Assembly (NCBI GenBank): GCA_005765155.1
Contig: VCCP01000005.1
Coordinates: 868,001-932,000, forward strand
DNA length: 64,000 nucleotides
Source of the DNA: Zelopaecilomyces penicillatus
Lineage: Eukaryota > Ascomycota > Sordariomycetes > Hypocreales > Pseudodiploosporaceae
Direction: 5' to 3'
The first letter of the stretch is position 1. Every line of letters starts with the position of its first letter. The notes under the pieces were generated by a model, which worked only from the letters and a program-made list of their open reading frames with translations, was not told the origin of the DNA and searched no databases. Positions 33,666-44,873 of the stretch are shown piece after piece. Position numbers and translations under genes: made by a program.

Positions 33666-35075
33666 TTATTCCTCTGCAACCTTAATCACCACTTTGCCAA
33701 AATGCTCGCCGCTCTGCAAATACTCCAACGCCTCCTTCGCCTCCCCCATCCCAAACACCCGACTCACCACCGGCCGAATCTTATGCTCCTCATAAAACCC
33801 CAACATCTCCTCAAACCGATCTTTCCCGCCGTTAATCAACCCCCTGAGCGTCACACTACGCCGAATCGCCAAAACATTGACATTCAGCCTACTCAGCTGG
33901 CCATTATTATCATTACTCCCCCCAGCATCACCACTCCCACTGCCTCGGCCCTCGTCATCGCCATCCCCCTTTCCAGACATGTACCCAATACAATTAATCA
34001 CCCCCCCAAAGGCCACGCTGGCAAAACTCTTGCGTAGTGTCTCGGGAGCGCCGCCCGTCTCGAGGATGATGTCGGCGCCGCGGCCAGACGTGGCTTCCAT
34101 GACGGTGTCTTGCCACTCCCAATGGGTGCGGTAGTTGATGGTATGGTGGGCGCCGAGCTCCGTGTGCGCGCGGGTGAGTTTGGAGTCGGATTTGGAGGTG
34201 ATGATGGTGCGGAGGCCGGCGGCGTGGGCGATTTGCAGGCCGGCGATGCTGACGGCGCCGGTGCCTTGAAGCAACACCGTCTCTACCGTGTTTTCATTGC
34301 CACCATCACCCTCACCATCACCCTCACCATCACCAGCCTTGCCCTTCTTGCTCTTGTTATTGCCAACAGCCTCCCCCAGCGGCCTCATCCCATTCACAGC
34401 CACCCACGCCGTCACCGCCGCCACAGGCAAACAACTCGCCTCCTCATCCGTCAAATACCCCGGCGTCAGCACCAGCGCCTCGGCCGGAAAACACCTATAC
34501 TCAGCCAACACACCTCCCAGCGGGAACCCAAGCCCGTACGCCATGTCTTCCTCCCTGACTTTCCCCTTCATGTGTCGCTGTAAGAAGATGGACATGACGC
34601 GCGCGCCGGGCTTGAGGAGCGGGGATTTGCTCTCTAGAACAACACCGCACATGTCGGAGCATGGTACGATGGTGTTGTCTCCGTCTGTGGTGGTTACAGC
34701 AGCGGTGGTGAAGGAGTCGTGGAAAAGGGAGTCGTTGAGTGTGTAGGCGCCCATGCATACTGTTCCAACGAGCCGACGTAACACATATGATTAGTCTAAG
34801 AGTGTTTTCCTGTGTATATCGTGGTAATGACTTTGGTGAGGATGCTATGTGTGCAGGTGAAAGTATGTGTGTCTTGATATCCCCCCCCCCCCCCCATCCT
34901 CATCCTACTTCCTCAAGGTCCATCACGTACCTGCAATATCACGGTAATTCAAGCTCACCGCATGAATCTTCACCAACACCTCTCCCTCTTTCGGCTCCGG
35001 CATCTTCTCCTCTTTGAGCTCGAGCTTATCCAGCCCGTCCATCTTGGTAAGCCATTGCTTGTTCATCGGCGCCAT
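33666..35075 (-). CDS. medium-chain (zinc-independent type) alcohol dehydrogenase / quinone oxidoreductase
   Basis: Exons 35075-34931 and 34759-33666 encode 412 aa; the 171-nt intron (GTACGT...CAG) contains a C-rich homopolymer. The N-terminal GroES-like part reads VLVKIHAVSLNYRDIA and continues across the junction into VCMGAYTLND. SDMCGVVLE is the usual first strand pair. The Rossmann fold has a GTGAVSIAGLQIAHAAG dinucleotide loop (GxGxxxxxG), then ITSKSDSKL and the GADIILETGG strand. The set of catalytic and structural zinc cysteines is not seen, as in quinone-oxidoreductase-type members. Two Gly/Asp-rich insertions (KKGKAGDGEGDGEGDGG and GDGDDEGRGSGSGDAGG) interrupt the fold, the first encoded by a 12-nt tandem repeat (34301-34334). 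Substrate unknown; the protein probably uses NADPH and is cytosolic. Confidence 0.88.
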
Positions 35076-36741
35076 GACGTGCACCCAGCCACTGCCGCTA
35101 CTTGATGATGAAGAATCCAGGATGGGCGATTGATAGAAATGATGGCAATCTTTTGGTTTGATAAAGCGAATGAATAACTATGCTAGGAGTAAGTATCTTA
35201 CAACTCACAAAATAAGTAATGAAATGAGTATATAAAGTTAAAACTTACAAGCAACTTTGGACAACTCACTATCCGTTGCAACAAAGCCTAAACTCATTGA
35301 TGTGAATGCTCCCAACACCAAACCAAACTGTCGTCATACACAGTCCCATTCGTTACTTCGCACCCCCCTCGTGACTGGGCCCCTGCGTAAGTAATGTATG
35401 TATGTACGTATGCCTAACTTTGCTAGTCCCCCAGCATTACGTGCGGCTGGGATTTTAGCAAGTCACCGATGACGATGACGATTGGATGGGTACCTGAACT
35501 CGGCTACAATCGAGATCGGCGCCATCCCGTCAGCATTGTACTCCGTAGTCAGTCAGTCAGTCAATTAACACCCAGCCAATATTGACATCTGCTCCCAGCC
35601 TCTCAAACATCTCACAGCCACGCAAAATACAACAAAAAAAAATAAAACAAGCCAAGTAGAATCGACATCTTCTCCAATTCATAAAATGCTGCCATCAACG
35701 CCGTGGACAACAAAGTCAAGACTAAAACTAAAACATGCCCCCCTTCGTCGCATGAGAGTACCATTCCAATATACCACCATGGCACCAAATTATTCACACA
35801 ACAAGGGATTGACTGAGCCCAGAATAACGTAGTAAATGCACTAACGAAATAGATATTTTCCCTTTCCTTTTGGCCCCCTTGCCATAGTCTCCCTCCGCAC
35901 TGACAAACACACACACACACACCCAGCATCCACCTCCTGCCTAGTTCGCCATTTTTATGTCGTTTTCAAAAAAAGAAGAATAAAATATGCCGATCAACGT
36001 GTCGAATGGTATTAGAATAAAACGTTCCCAACACATCAACACATTCATCCTTTACCTCCTGAGGTCCTTCTCACTCAATTCTGTACAAGATATTCGGGCT
36101 TTTCAAATCGTCGTCGTCGCGGTCGTATCTGGACGTCAGACAGGGTATTAATAAGGGTATAATGCTGGTATTTGTTGCCGAAGAAATTCCCCCCTCAGTG
36201 CTAATGTGCATTGCAGGAGAGGGGATTCGGTGCAGCTGTCTAGACGTAAAAGTCGTAAAAATAACGTCATAATCGTCAAGAAATGGTCGTAGATCTTGTC
36301 AAGAGTACATTGAGGGTTCCAGTTTATACGCTAGCAAGCGAATCGTGACGTTTCATAATGGTTGCCCATCCTTTTTTTTTCCTCCAACAAAAATGCTGTA
36401 TCCTGAATCCGTTCCCCATGTCCTCATCGGTTTTGGCATCATCATCAAAGCCGGGCATTGAGCTGGTGGGGTGGTGTTACCCTCATCTCAGCTGTCCGGC
36501 AGTTCGTGAAATCCGTGTCGCTCGCTATGTGAAGAAGAGATGCATAATCCTCCACTAAGAATAACTGAGAAAAAGCACCTCGAGTATTCAAAACATAGTT
36601 CGAATTACAATGTGTAAAAACAAATGCGTTGAGAGCCAGGGCGAGGCAGTGGCGGCCCAATGTTCTCAAGTTTGACTACCCCCGGCCACAGTCTCGTTTT
36701 CCTCCGAGATTCATCTCAGAGACACCGAGGCAGTGCTGATC
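35076..36741. other. 1.7-kb intergenic region, no gene seen
   Basis: Holds the oxidoreductase promoter and, at the right, the long 3' UTR of the RRM+R3H gene. It has short tandem words (GTATGTATGTACGTATG near 35,397; GTCAGTCAGTCAGTC near 35,551), an A-rich patch at about 35,630 and an AC run (35,905-35,921). No supported frame. Confidence 0.55.
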
Positions 36742-38770
36742 TCAGTGAAACCGGGATGCGTTGGTCGAGCTCGTGCCCACGCGGGCTCCGCTGTCTGAAG
36801 AGTCTAGCGAAAAGCAAGTGTTAGTAAGGTAACACTTGCGACGTCTTAGCTAGTATACATACCACTTCCACGCTGTGTGTGCCCATTGGCCCGAGTACGT
36901 CCTCCGAAGCCATTTGAGGACTCCCATTCAGGGCCCCGAGGCTGCCTGTCAGGGGCGCCCTTGGAGCTGGTACCGTTGGCGCCGGGTCGCTGACTGCCAA
37001 TCGCGCCTGGAGTGCTACGCGACTGTGTCTGAAGGGGGTTCGACTCGAAAGAACCCAGGTTGAGGGAGCTAAGACCTCCCACAAGACCATTGTCTTTTTG
37101 CACAGGGGTACCAGGGTTACCAGACTGGCTATTTTGGCTGCCATTGCTGATGTATTCTCCGAAGCGAGCCGAGCTGGGGGGCATGCTGTTCATACCATTG
37201 CCTGCTCCCATGTAGCTTGACGACGCCTGTGACGGGCTGGGGGTGAAGGAACGTAAATCCGCAAAGCTCTTGGCGGCACGCAAGTTATTTGGGATGCCGC
37301 TACCGTCAGGGCTACCGGGAAGCTCGAGAGTCGGACCATGTCGCCCCATCAGATGGCCGTAGTTATTGCTGGCCGCTCGAGAGTCGCGGTCCGCAGCAAA
37401 GTCAAAAGTGGCCGCCCTGCTAAGGCCTCGCTTATGTACATCAAGGCTGTTGGCGGGCTGATTCTGAATATTGGCTGTAGGGGACGGTTGCTGTCGCTTG
37501 AGAACGGTAAGCTGACGAGAATCTGCCTCTCCGATAGATTGATGCTCAAGTCCCATGTGATGTGCCAGGATGTGGATCGACCTTCGGTGTTCTGGTGCAA
37601 TACCAGGAGGGAAGACAAGAATCTCTCGCGAGTCATCTCTTCGGAACATGACCAACTCTGTGTAGAATTCGAGTGTCTGGGGATCATTAAGATCGACATC
37701 ACCTTGATTGAAGGTTAGTATGCGGAAGAAAAAATGAGACGAAGATACAAGTTATGACATACCTAGATGGGCAGTTGGGATTCGTGACTGGGTTTGGGAC
37801 ATACCACCGAGGGACTGGAGGGAGCTCTGTTGGTGGAGCATCGGTGCCCGGTGTTGCTCTTCGAGCTGGCCTCTTCTCTCTCGCTTCTCCCGCTCGATGC
37901 GCTCCCGCTCAGCCTCTGGTAGCATTTTCTTGTACTCCACGCGCAATTTTCGGCCGTGAACATCCATACCATTCATAGCCTCAATGACGACTCGTGTGTC
38001 CTCGGCTGACTGGAAATTGGCAAAGGCAAGCCCGCGGAATACACCATTATCGAAGTGATAGTTGAATGCATATGGCTGGGGAAGGTGCATATCGAGCATG
38101 ATGGATGCCAGTGTCTCCTTTCGTACTGCAAAGGGAATGTTCTTGATGACAATGGCTGTGGGAATGAGCTGGTCGGCATCGGATCCAGACGATCGGAGGT
38201 CGGTGGGAGAGCTATGCGACCCATTTGGGTCACCTCGAAGGCCACCATTGGACATGGGGTTACCATTGAGAGTGCTGGAGAAGGGCTGGAGATTGTTGCC
38301 GTGCATGCCCATGCTACCATGGTCTGTCCAGTTCTATTTCAAGAGGGGGGAATATGTCAGCGGGAGTTTGACGTCAATCATCGCAAATCCAAAACTTTAC
38401 GTACCTGTGGCAGAGCAGCTCGTCGGTTTACACTTCGCTGCCTGTTTGGTCCATGCACAGCGCCGTTTACAGTAGCCACACCAGACGAGTTGTAGTTCCA
38501 CGCTTGGCCATTGTCCAGCATGTAACTAGGCATGCCCGAAGCAGTCGCCATGTTGTCCATTCCCCTTGGGTTGTACCCGCCGCCACCGACTCGATCTGAA
38601 GGATAAAGAGCTGAGGAGCCTAGAGGGGTATCGAATGGGCGTTGGGACTGTCTGGGCAAGGATAGACCGGCAGCGTACCCAGCACCTCCATAATTTTGCC
38701 TCGAGTTCGGCGACCGGTTGGAGGAAGCGCTGTAGTCAAGATACCCCATATCATGAGGTTGTTGTGTCAT
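36742..38770 (-). CDS. PIN4: RRM + R3H RNA-binding protein (PIN4/Cip-like)
   Basis: Exons 38770-38405, 38333-37763, 37702-36863 and 36803-36742 encode 612 aa. Introns are 71, 60 and 59 nt; the last has a TACTAAC branch point, and all three junctions keep frame. The last exon (SSDSGARVGTSSTNASRFH) is lost if the final intron is missed. One RRM lies at about 180-258, with RNP2-like IVIKNI and RNP1-like RGLAFANF, followed by a basic-acidic helix (EAERERIEREKRERRGQL). An R3H domain lies at about 325-371 (EFYTELVMFRRDD, PPGIAPEHRRSIHILAHHMG). The flanks are Ser/Asn/Gly-rich. This order matches yeast Pin4 and fission-yeast Cip1/Cip2, which bind mRNAs and act in cell-cycle and stress responses. Many SP/TP sites in the tail are possible phosphorylation targets. 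Confidence 0.9.
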
Positions 38771-41700
38771 TTTTGCGGTGCGTTGTTTCCACGATGTATT
38801 GTAGCTACTACTTGTACCGAGCAGGCCACCTAAGCGACAGGTTTGCGATTGGTACAGAAACTGGGAATCTGCAAAATGCTGAGCCCCTGGGGCAAGTTTT
38901 TTTTTTCTTTTTTTGGTTTTAATTTCGTTATGTAGCCGTCCAAAGCTTGGATTAATCGCGCTGCGCTGAAGGGCGGTCAAGCGATAGCATCAAACGATTG
39001 CTGCGTGTTCCTATAATTAATGCGGTCGTAACGGTCATGAAGTCGGATCAAAGGGGGCGGTCGCGGGCCAGAACAGGGCCAGGCGTCAGGGCCCAGAAAA
39101 AACAGGCCAGCGAGAAGGGGTGGTTAAGAATAACGGCAGCGACAATGGGGAACAGCTTGGCTGCTGACGATCGGGTGCCCCTTGGGTGGCGGCCGACGAG
39201 GTTTGAATGGTCTGGCCTGCACAGCTGAAGACTTGAAGCTGAGAGTCGGCGAGATGTGCGTCTGGAAGCGTCTGGCAATCGTGACTGGACGGTCGGAAGA
39301 CGGATTTTCCAGAAGAAGACTCAGCCAACGCCCGCGCGACGGGAGGTGGACTTGGTGGACTCTGGCGGAGCCTGGGGCAACAATGCTCAGTGGTCGGAAA
39401 GGCGTCGCCTGGTGGCGTAGTAGCGTCGTCTCGGTACCGGACACCACCAATAATCGTGCAGGGACGAGGGGGGGAGAGGCGTAGGCGGCCAAAGTCTCCC
39501 GTGACGGTTTCCAGTAGCGGTAGAACTGGGATTTGGTGGGAGTGGCTGTGGCGGATGAGTAAAGGCGATGATGATACCTTTTAGGTAGTAGCAGTGGTGG
39601 TTGTGGTGGTGGTGTTTGGTCGCTTTTTTTGGTGATGGGGTTGGGTTGGGTTGGTTGGTTGGTAGTGGTGGTAGTGGTGGTAGTGGTGGGTTTGGTTGGA
39701 TGGTTGGCAGTGGGATCTGCTGGTGCGGCTCGACTGATGCGAGGCTGGACACACACAAAGAGGCAGGCAGTCGATCTTGCGACCAGGAAATCTGCTGGGA
39801 GAGAGGGTAAAGGGACGTGGTTGGGAACGGCGCCGTGGGCGATGAAAAACGACGGGATAATAATGGTTCTTTCTCCAAGCGCATCCACATTGGATGGGGG
39901 GGAGAGGCAGGTTTTTCCTCGTCGTGAACAGGCCACAGTGAGAGATGTGATGTTTGTGCACTGTACTACGATAGTCGAGAGGTACCGAGCAGTTGAGCAG
40001 CCTGGTACACACCACAGTTCATCAGCAGTTCAGTTAGCTAGGTAGCTTGTACCTAAGCGTCTTAACTTGCACACAAAGGTACTTTCAGGCTTTAAAAAAA
40101 AGGGGGGGGGTTACATAAAGCTCCTCTGTCGCTGTGGGCACCAGGTAGATGGGCAATTGGTGGGCAAATGATGGGCAAAAGGGTGGTGGGACCAAGGCTA
40201 TTCTGGGCTGGATTGATTCAGGTGTCATTTTCTGCGACAGGGCCCAAGAATGCTCCTTCGAGGTACCACCAATATTCGTTCATGGGCGACACGGCGCACT
40301 GTGTAAAATACGCCTACCTCCTGATAAAGAGGACGCTGTCTTTCTTACCTATCCATTTTGCCTTACACAGTAGGTAATTGGTTGCACTAACTCCTCCAAC
40401 CCAGGCTCTTTAGCGGCTAGGCACTAGTCCACAGGTACCTTACAGACCCTATGCTCACTAGCTCACTGGCTCTGTGCCCCCCCCCCCCCTCCGCCACCCC
40501 CCCTTTTTTTGGCAGCTTGTGCTTGTATGGACGGACAGAGACGGGATGAGGACAAGATTTAACTGCTAACTCGACTTGGAGATGGTAGGTAATAATTAGG
40601 CCAGGTCGGCATGTAGCTATGTTGTGCAGCCATTGCAGAATAGGCCACACCAGGGCAAAGCAAAAGGGCGCCCGTCAACGGAATTGGGCGAGGCGATGAG
40701 CCGCACTTTTTGGCAGATGTCAGTGCGGGAACTGTGCAGCCCTTTTTACAGGGCCAATGGGTTGCAGAGTACCTAACTGTTACAGCGGGTGTTGTGTGCT
40801 GGGTGCACCACTACAATAGGATGAACGCTCACTGTAACTTCCATGCCTTGCACCCACACTCCTGTGCCTGGAGCTACACCTAGGTAGGTTGGTATGGCAT
40901 CAGGCAAGGTGGACCTGCCTGGCAGATTGGCCGTGGGAGATGATGAAAAACAAAACTGAATCAATCTTGGAGCAGACGCTCTTCTCTCCCAGCAATTAGT
41001 CCACAAACGAGAGGAAATTGGAGGCACTCCTTGCCTACAAGCTAATGTACCGGTAATGATACAGAGCAACCTCTAGAGCGGTGAGCACGACGATGGGCTG
41101 ACAGAGCATCTCTCCCTCCTTTATTTTCTGCCCGGGGCCTCCTGTCACACTCGCTTTTCTTTTTCCTTCTTCTGGTATGTCTGCTTGTCATGTTTCCTTT
41201 TTCTTGCCGCCGACTAAATAATTACAATACATACCTGCACCTGCATCTCCATATGATTGTTATGAACTGGTATTTGCGCTATGGCGATGCCGCGACATGT
41301 CGTCCCCTTGCCGTACGTACCTACTGTACGGGTACGAGACAAGACGGGACGGACAGATGGTAGATTGGAATGTTTTGTTGACTTCTTGCATCACTCACGA
41401 TGGGCGGCCTCGTCAACCTAGGCAAAACTGCTTTCAACCAAAACAACTGGCGATCCCCAATCGTTTTGCACAGTGAGGCCGAGTGGTCCCCCGGCTGGCT
41501 GGCTTGGGGGCGGGACTGAAACAGTGTTGGATCATAATAATCTGAGCCTGCCCACCCACGATGGCGGTAATGATGACATTTCAAAACGGACTCTCGGTAA
41601 AGACGGGTGAGAAAGAAGTGCGAATCTTTTTACCTGGGTGTCTTTGCTGGGGCACAATACTACGCGCACAAGTAAATAAGCTCCGTGACCCTGGCGATTG

Positions 41701-44700
41701 CACGGTGCTGCAATCTCATCTCAAGCATGGCGGAAGGATGTACACAGGTATGATAGTATTACCAGAACCAAGGCATCGCTCATGCATGCATGTCATTTTC
41801 ATGTTTCTTGTTTGTAGATGCTTATTCACTGGATACAGGCAGATAAACTTGGTCACCGGAGATGGTCGCATTGGAAACGTCAACACAACTCTCTTTCTCC
41901 TGCTCCTGGAACCAAAACATGCCCGGACGATGCATGGCAAGCAAACACGCAATTGCCCACGTCTACATCTCTACTTTGTTGATTAGACCATGCTCTCGGA
42001 CTTTGTATCTACACTGTGACCCTGACCCCCCCTTGCGACGAGACAGGTCAAGACGAAGTAAATCTATGTGATGAAATGCATGTCCGGACATACAGCACAC
42101 CCACCACAAGCCCCGTCAGCATACAAAAGCCTTTTTCTATCAGATATTACAGTCTCTGTGCCTACATATGTGTATGCAGCGGACGCCATCAACTTCAAAC
42201 AACAGCAAGATGTGCGTTTTCGCTGGCACCAAACAACCGCAATAACAAGTCTGCTTCATGGGCCCCCATGTCCCCCCTTGAAAAGAGAAAGAATATGGGT
42301 CTCTAACAGACAGGGGGGAGGGGGCTCTCAAATGATGGGTCGCCTACACCTACTACGGTACACAGATGAAAAGGACAGGCGCGTTTTGATCTAAATACGG
42401 ATAGAATTTCTTTCTTTCGAAGCCCCAAGCCCATTCGCTCCATGTGGCCGGGCGCCTTATTCAGGAGAAATGAAACCTGACAGAGCCATTTTTTTCTCCT
42501 TGCCAAATTAGCAATTCGTATATGATACACGCACACGGATAGTTACACACACCTCCGGAACTGTCTATTTCCAGCCGTAACTGTACCTGTACCATATACC
42601 CAAAAGATCATGCCTTACACTTCTGCACACAAGGTCGTCAAGGGCGAAACAAGTTTGGCGGCTCAAGAAAAAACAAGGCCAAACCACAACTGCCGCGGCC
42701 CTCCTCCCATTCCAGTAGGTTAATTATTTTGGCGACATCAAGTACCAAGTATATAGACTCTGTGATTCAAAAGTATCTACGAACTATTACTATTGTGATG
42801 TTTAGTATGGCGCAATACAGGCAATCACACTGTGAGTAGCCTCTGTCTACGTGAGCAGAGATCATCCGTCTGCTGATGTCAACACAACAGAACAGGGACA
42901 ACAAACTTGTCATTCATAGCCCCCCCTGCTCGCAGACCCTGTTCTAGGCGTCTTCCACAAGATTCATTCAATCGAATGGCAGAGGGCCAAACGTGCATCT
43001 TCAGGAGCCGCCAATTCTTGCCTGGGGCAACAGCCAGCGAATCGGAATCATCCATGTCGCCAGCGGCTTGCGTCTCCCGGGACAGGGGCCTGGATCCGGG
43101 CCTGATCAGGCGGCCAAGCCCGCCTTGTCCCATCTCAGCCCCTTACTAACGTGCCTTTTGGTGTATGTATGTAGGTGTAACTAAACCTACTCGGCTCTCT
43201 CTTACTCTCTCTCTCTCACCCACTTCTTCCTCAAGCCTATTGTTATTCGCCTCCTTCACCTTGTTCAATCTGCTCCGTGCGACCGGGACATCCATTTATT
43301 CATTCATTTACCTACTCCGTATAGTACACTCACTGGAGCCGTGGGTGGGGCGAGAACACGACAATACGCCCTGCATCGTCGTCGGTCACAAGACGTGGCC
43401 CAGCTGAACCTCTTTCTTTTTCATGACTGGTGACTTGTGAGCGAAACACGTTGCTGGTGAGATGTCGTCACACCTTTTTGCCAACAAAGAGGGTTCGTAG
43501 CGGATCGCACTGTGCTGCAAGACGGCCCTTCAAATCTGCCATGTAATTATAACGCCGGAACGAGCCCACTCAATCAATTATTTTAGCATCAGTCATGATG
43601 GACCCCTGAGGCAACCCCTCTCACCCCTTTTTCCCTCTCTTTCCATATCTCACCTGCTGGCTGGCGTCACAAGACCACAGTCATCAGACGAAAACGGGCT
43701 AAAATACTTGGATTCCCATACCAAGCTCTTCCTCCTTTTCCCTGAGCAGCCATTCTGATCATGGCCGCCAATATTCCTCAACTCCACTCCCTCAGGAACA
43801 AATAGCGTCGCCGGCCCGTTGCGACCCGCTGGTCATTTGCCCGATTCTAGAACTTGAACGTGGCCTTTTAGTCGTGACAATGTGTGTACTCAACCAAGAC
43901 AGTCTGATAGGGGGTGATTTGAATTCCCATCAACAAGGGACTCGCAGACGTTCGCCATTCGTGTCTTGCTGCCAGACGCGGCTCCTCTCAACCCATATGT
44001 CTCATAACCAAGTCTATCTATCCTAGCCGCAGCCGCAGCGCCTCTCGCTCCCAAACCTATCTCGATACATCGAGTCCCTTTTTTCCCGATCCATCTGATG
44101 GCGCAACACTAAAAGGCATATCCAGAATGCCTTGCATTGGTGCACCCATAGAGCCACCGCCCCCTTCTCGCTAAACCCATCTCTGTGGCTCCCATGGGCA
44201 AGCCTACGTGGTATCAGCATGCACGTAGGTGTAGGACCTGCATGGCCTGCATGTTGGGCCCCCCCCAGGCGCTGCACGTCGCCTCTCCTCCCAAAGGGGA
44301 CCCGGCGGAAGGGGCACAGACAGCCCAGAAACGGCTACGTGTATGCGGTGTAAGTAGTGAATTCAAGACCGTGGTGTATGCGCCTCTCTGGATCTGGCTT
44401 CGACATGTATTCGTATGCCGGTGGCCGGAGGCCCCAGACCCCAGAACTGCCGAGGTCCGGCATCAAACCTGGTAGCATTGCACAAAACCCCGGATCAACG
44501 ACGCAATTCCCTGCCTGTGTAGGCCGGAGAAGACACTATGTCTGTATGGCCATCGGGTTGCTACAGATGAGTGAGAAAATGATAAGGACTTTCGAGGAGA
44601 ATTGTGAGGAATGAAGTTATATATAAGAATGATATCAAGACTTGGTGAGCAAGCATTATTATGTTGTTAGCAAAGCAGTAGACATTAGTACTATATTGGC

Positions 44701-44873
44701 ACAGGCATTTTGAAGGTGTAACCGCAGGCATGTCAGTCAATATGCATTGTACCAAGTCGAGGATTAGGGTGTAGGTTAGATCAGAAGGTCGTGGATTCCT
44801 TCGCCTCCAAAGTTACAGCCCAACACCAGCAAGGTCACCTACTTGCGTGAGATCAAATCAGTCTATTAAAGTC
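38771..44873. other. 6.1-kb gene-free region
   Basis: The largest empty stretch in the window. The first 1.3 kb beyond the RRM+R3H start is pyrimidine-rich on the transcribed (minus) side, with runs of CCACCA/CCACTA words (39,590-39,720); it gives long but low-complexity frames, typical of a long leader. Further on there are a C-rich block (40,477-40,506), many TACCTAGGTA-type words and CT-rich tracts (43,195-43,290). No frame has domain-like sequence or consistent splice sites. A long 5' UTR with introns, non-coding transcripts or a regulatory field are all possible. Confidence 0.5.

Noticed and set aside
39124..39936. 270-codon minus-strand frame rich in Pro, Thr and His
   Set aside because: The long opening is produced by CCACCA-type repeats and pyrimidine bias in the leader of the RRM+R3H gene.
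44750..44820. ATCAGAAGGTCGTGG, recalling the 3' half of a tRNA
   Set aside because: There is no TTCGA loop, no matching 5' half and no acceptor pairing.
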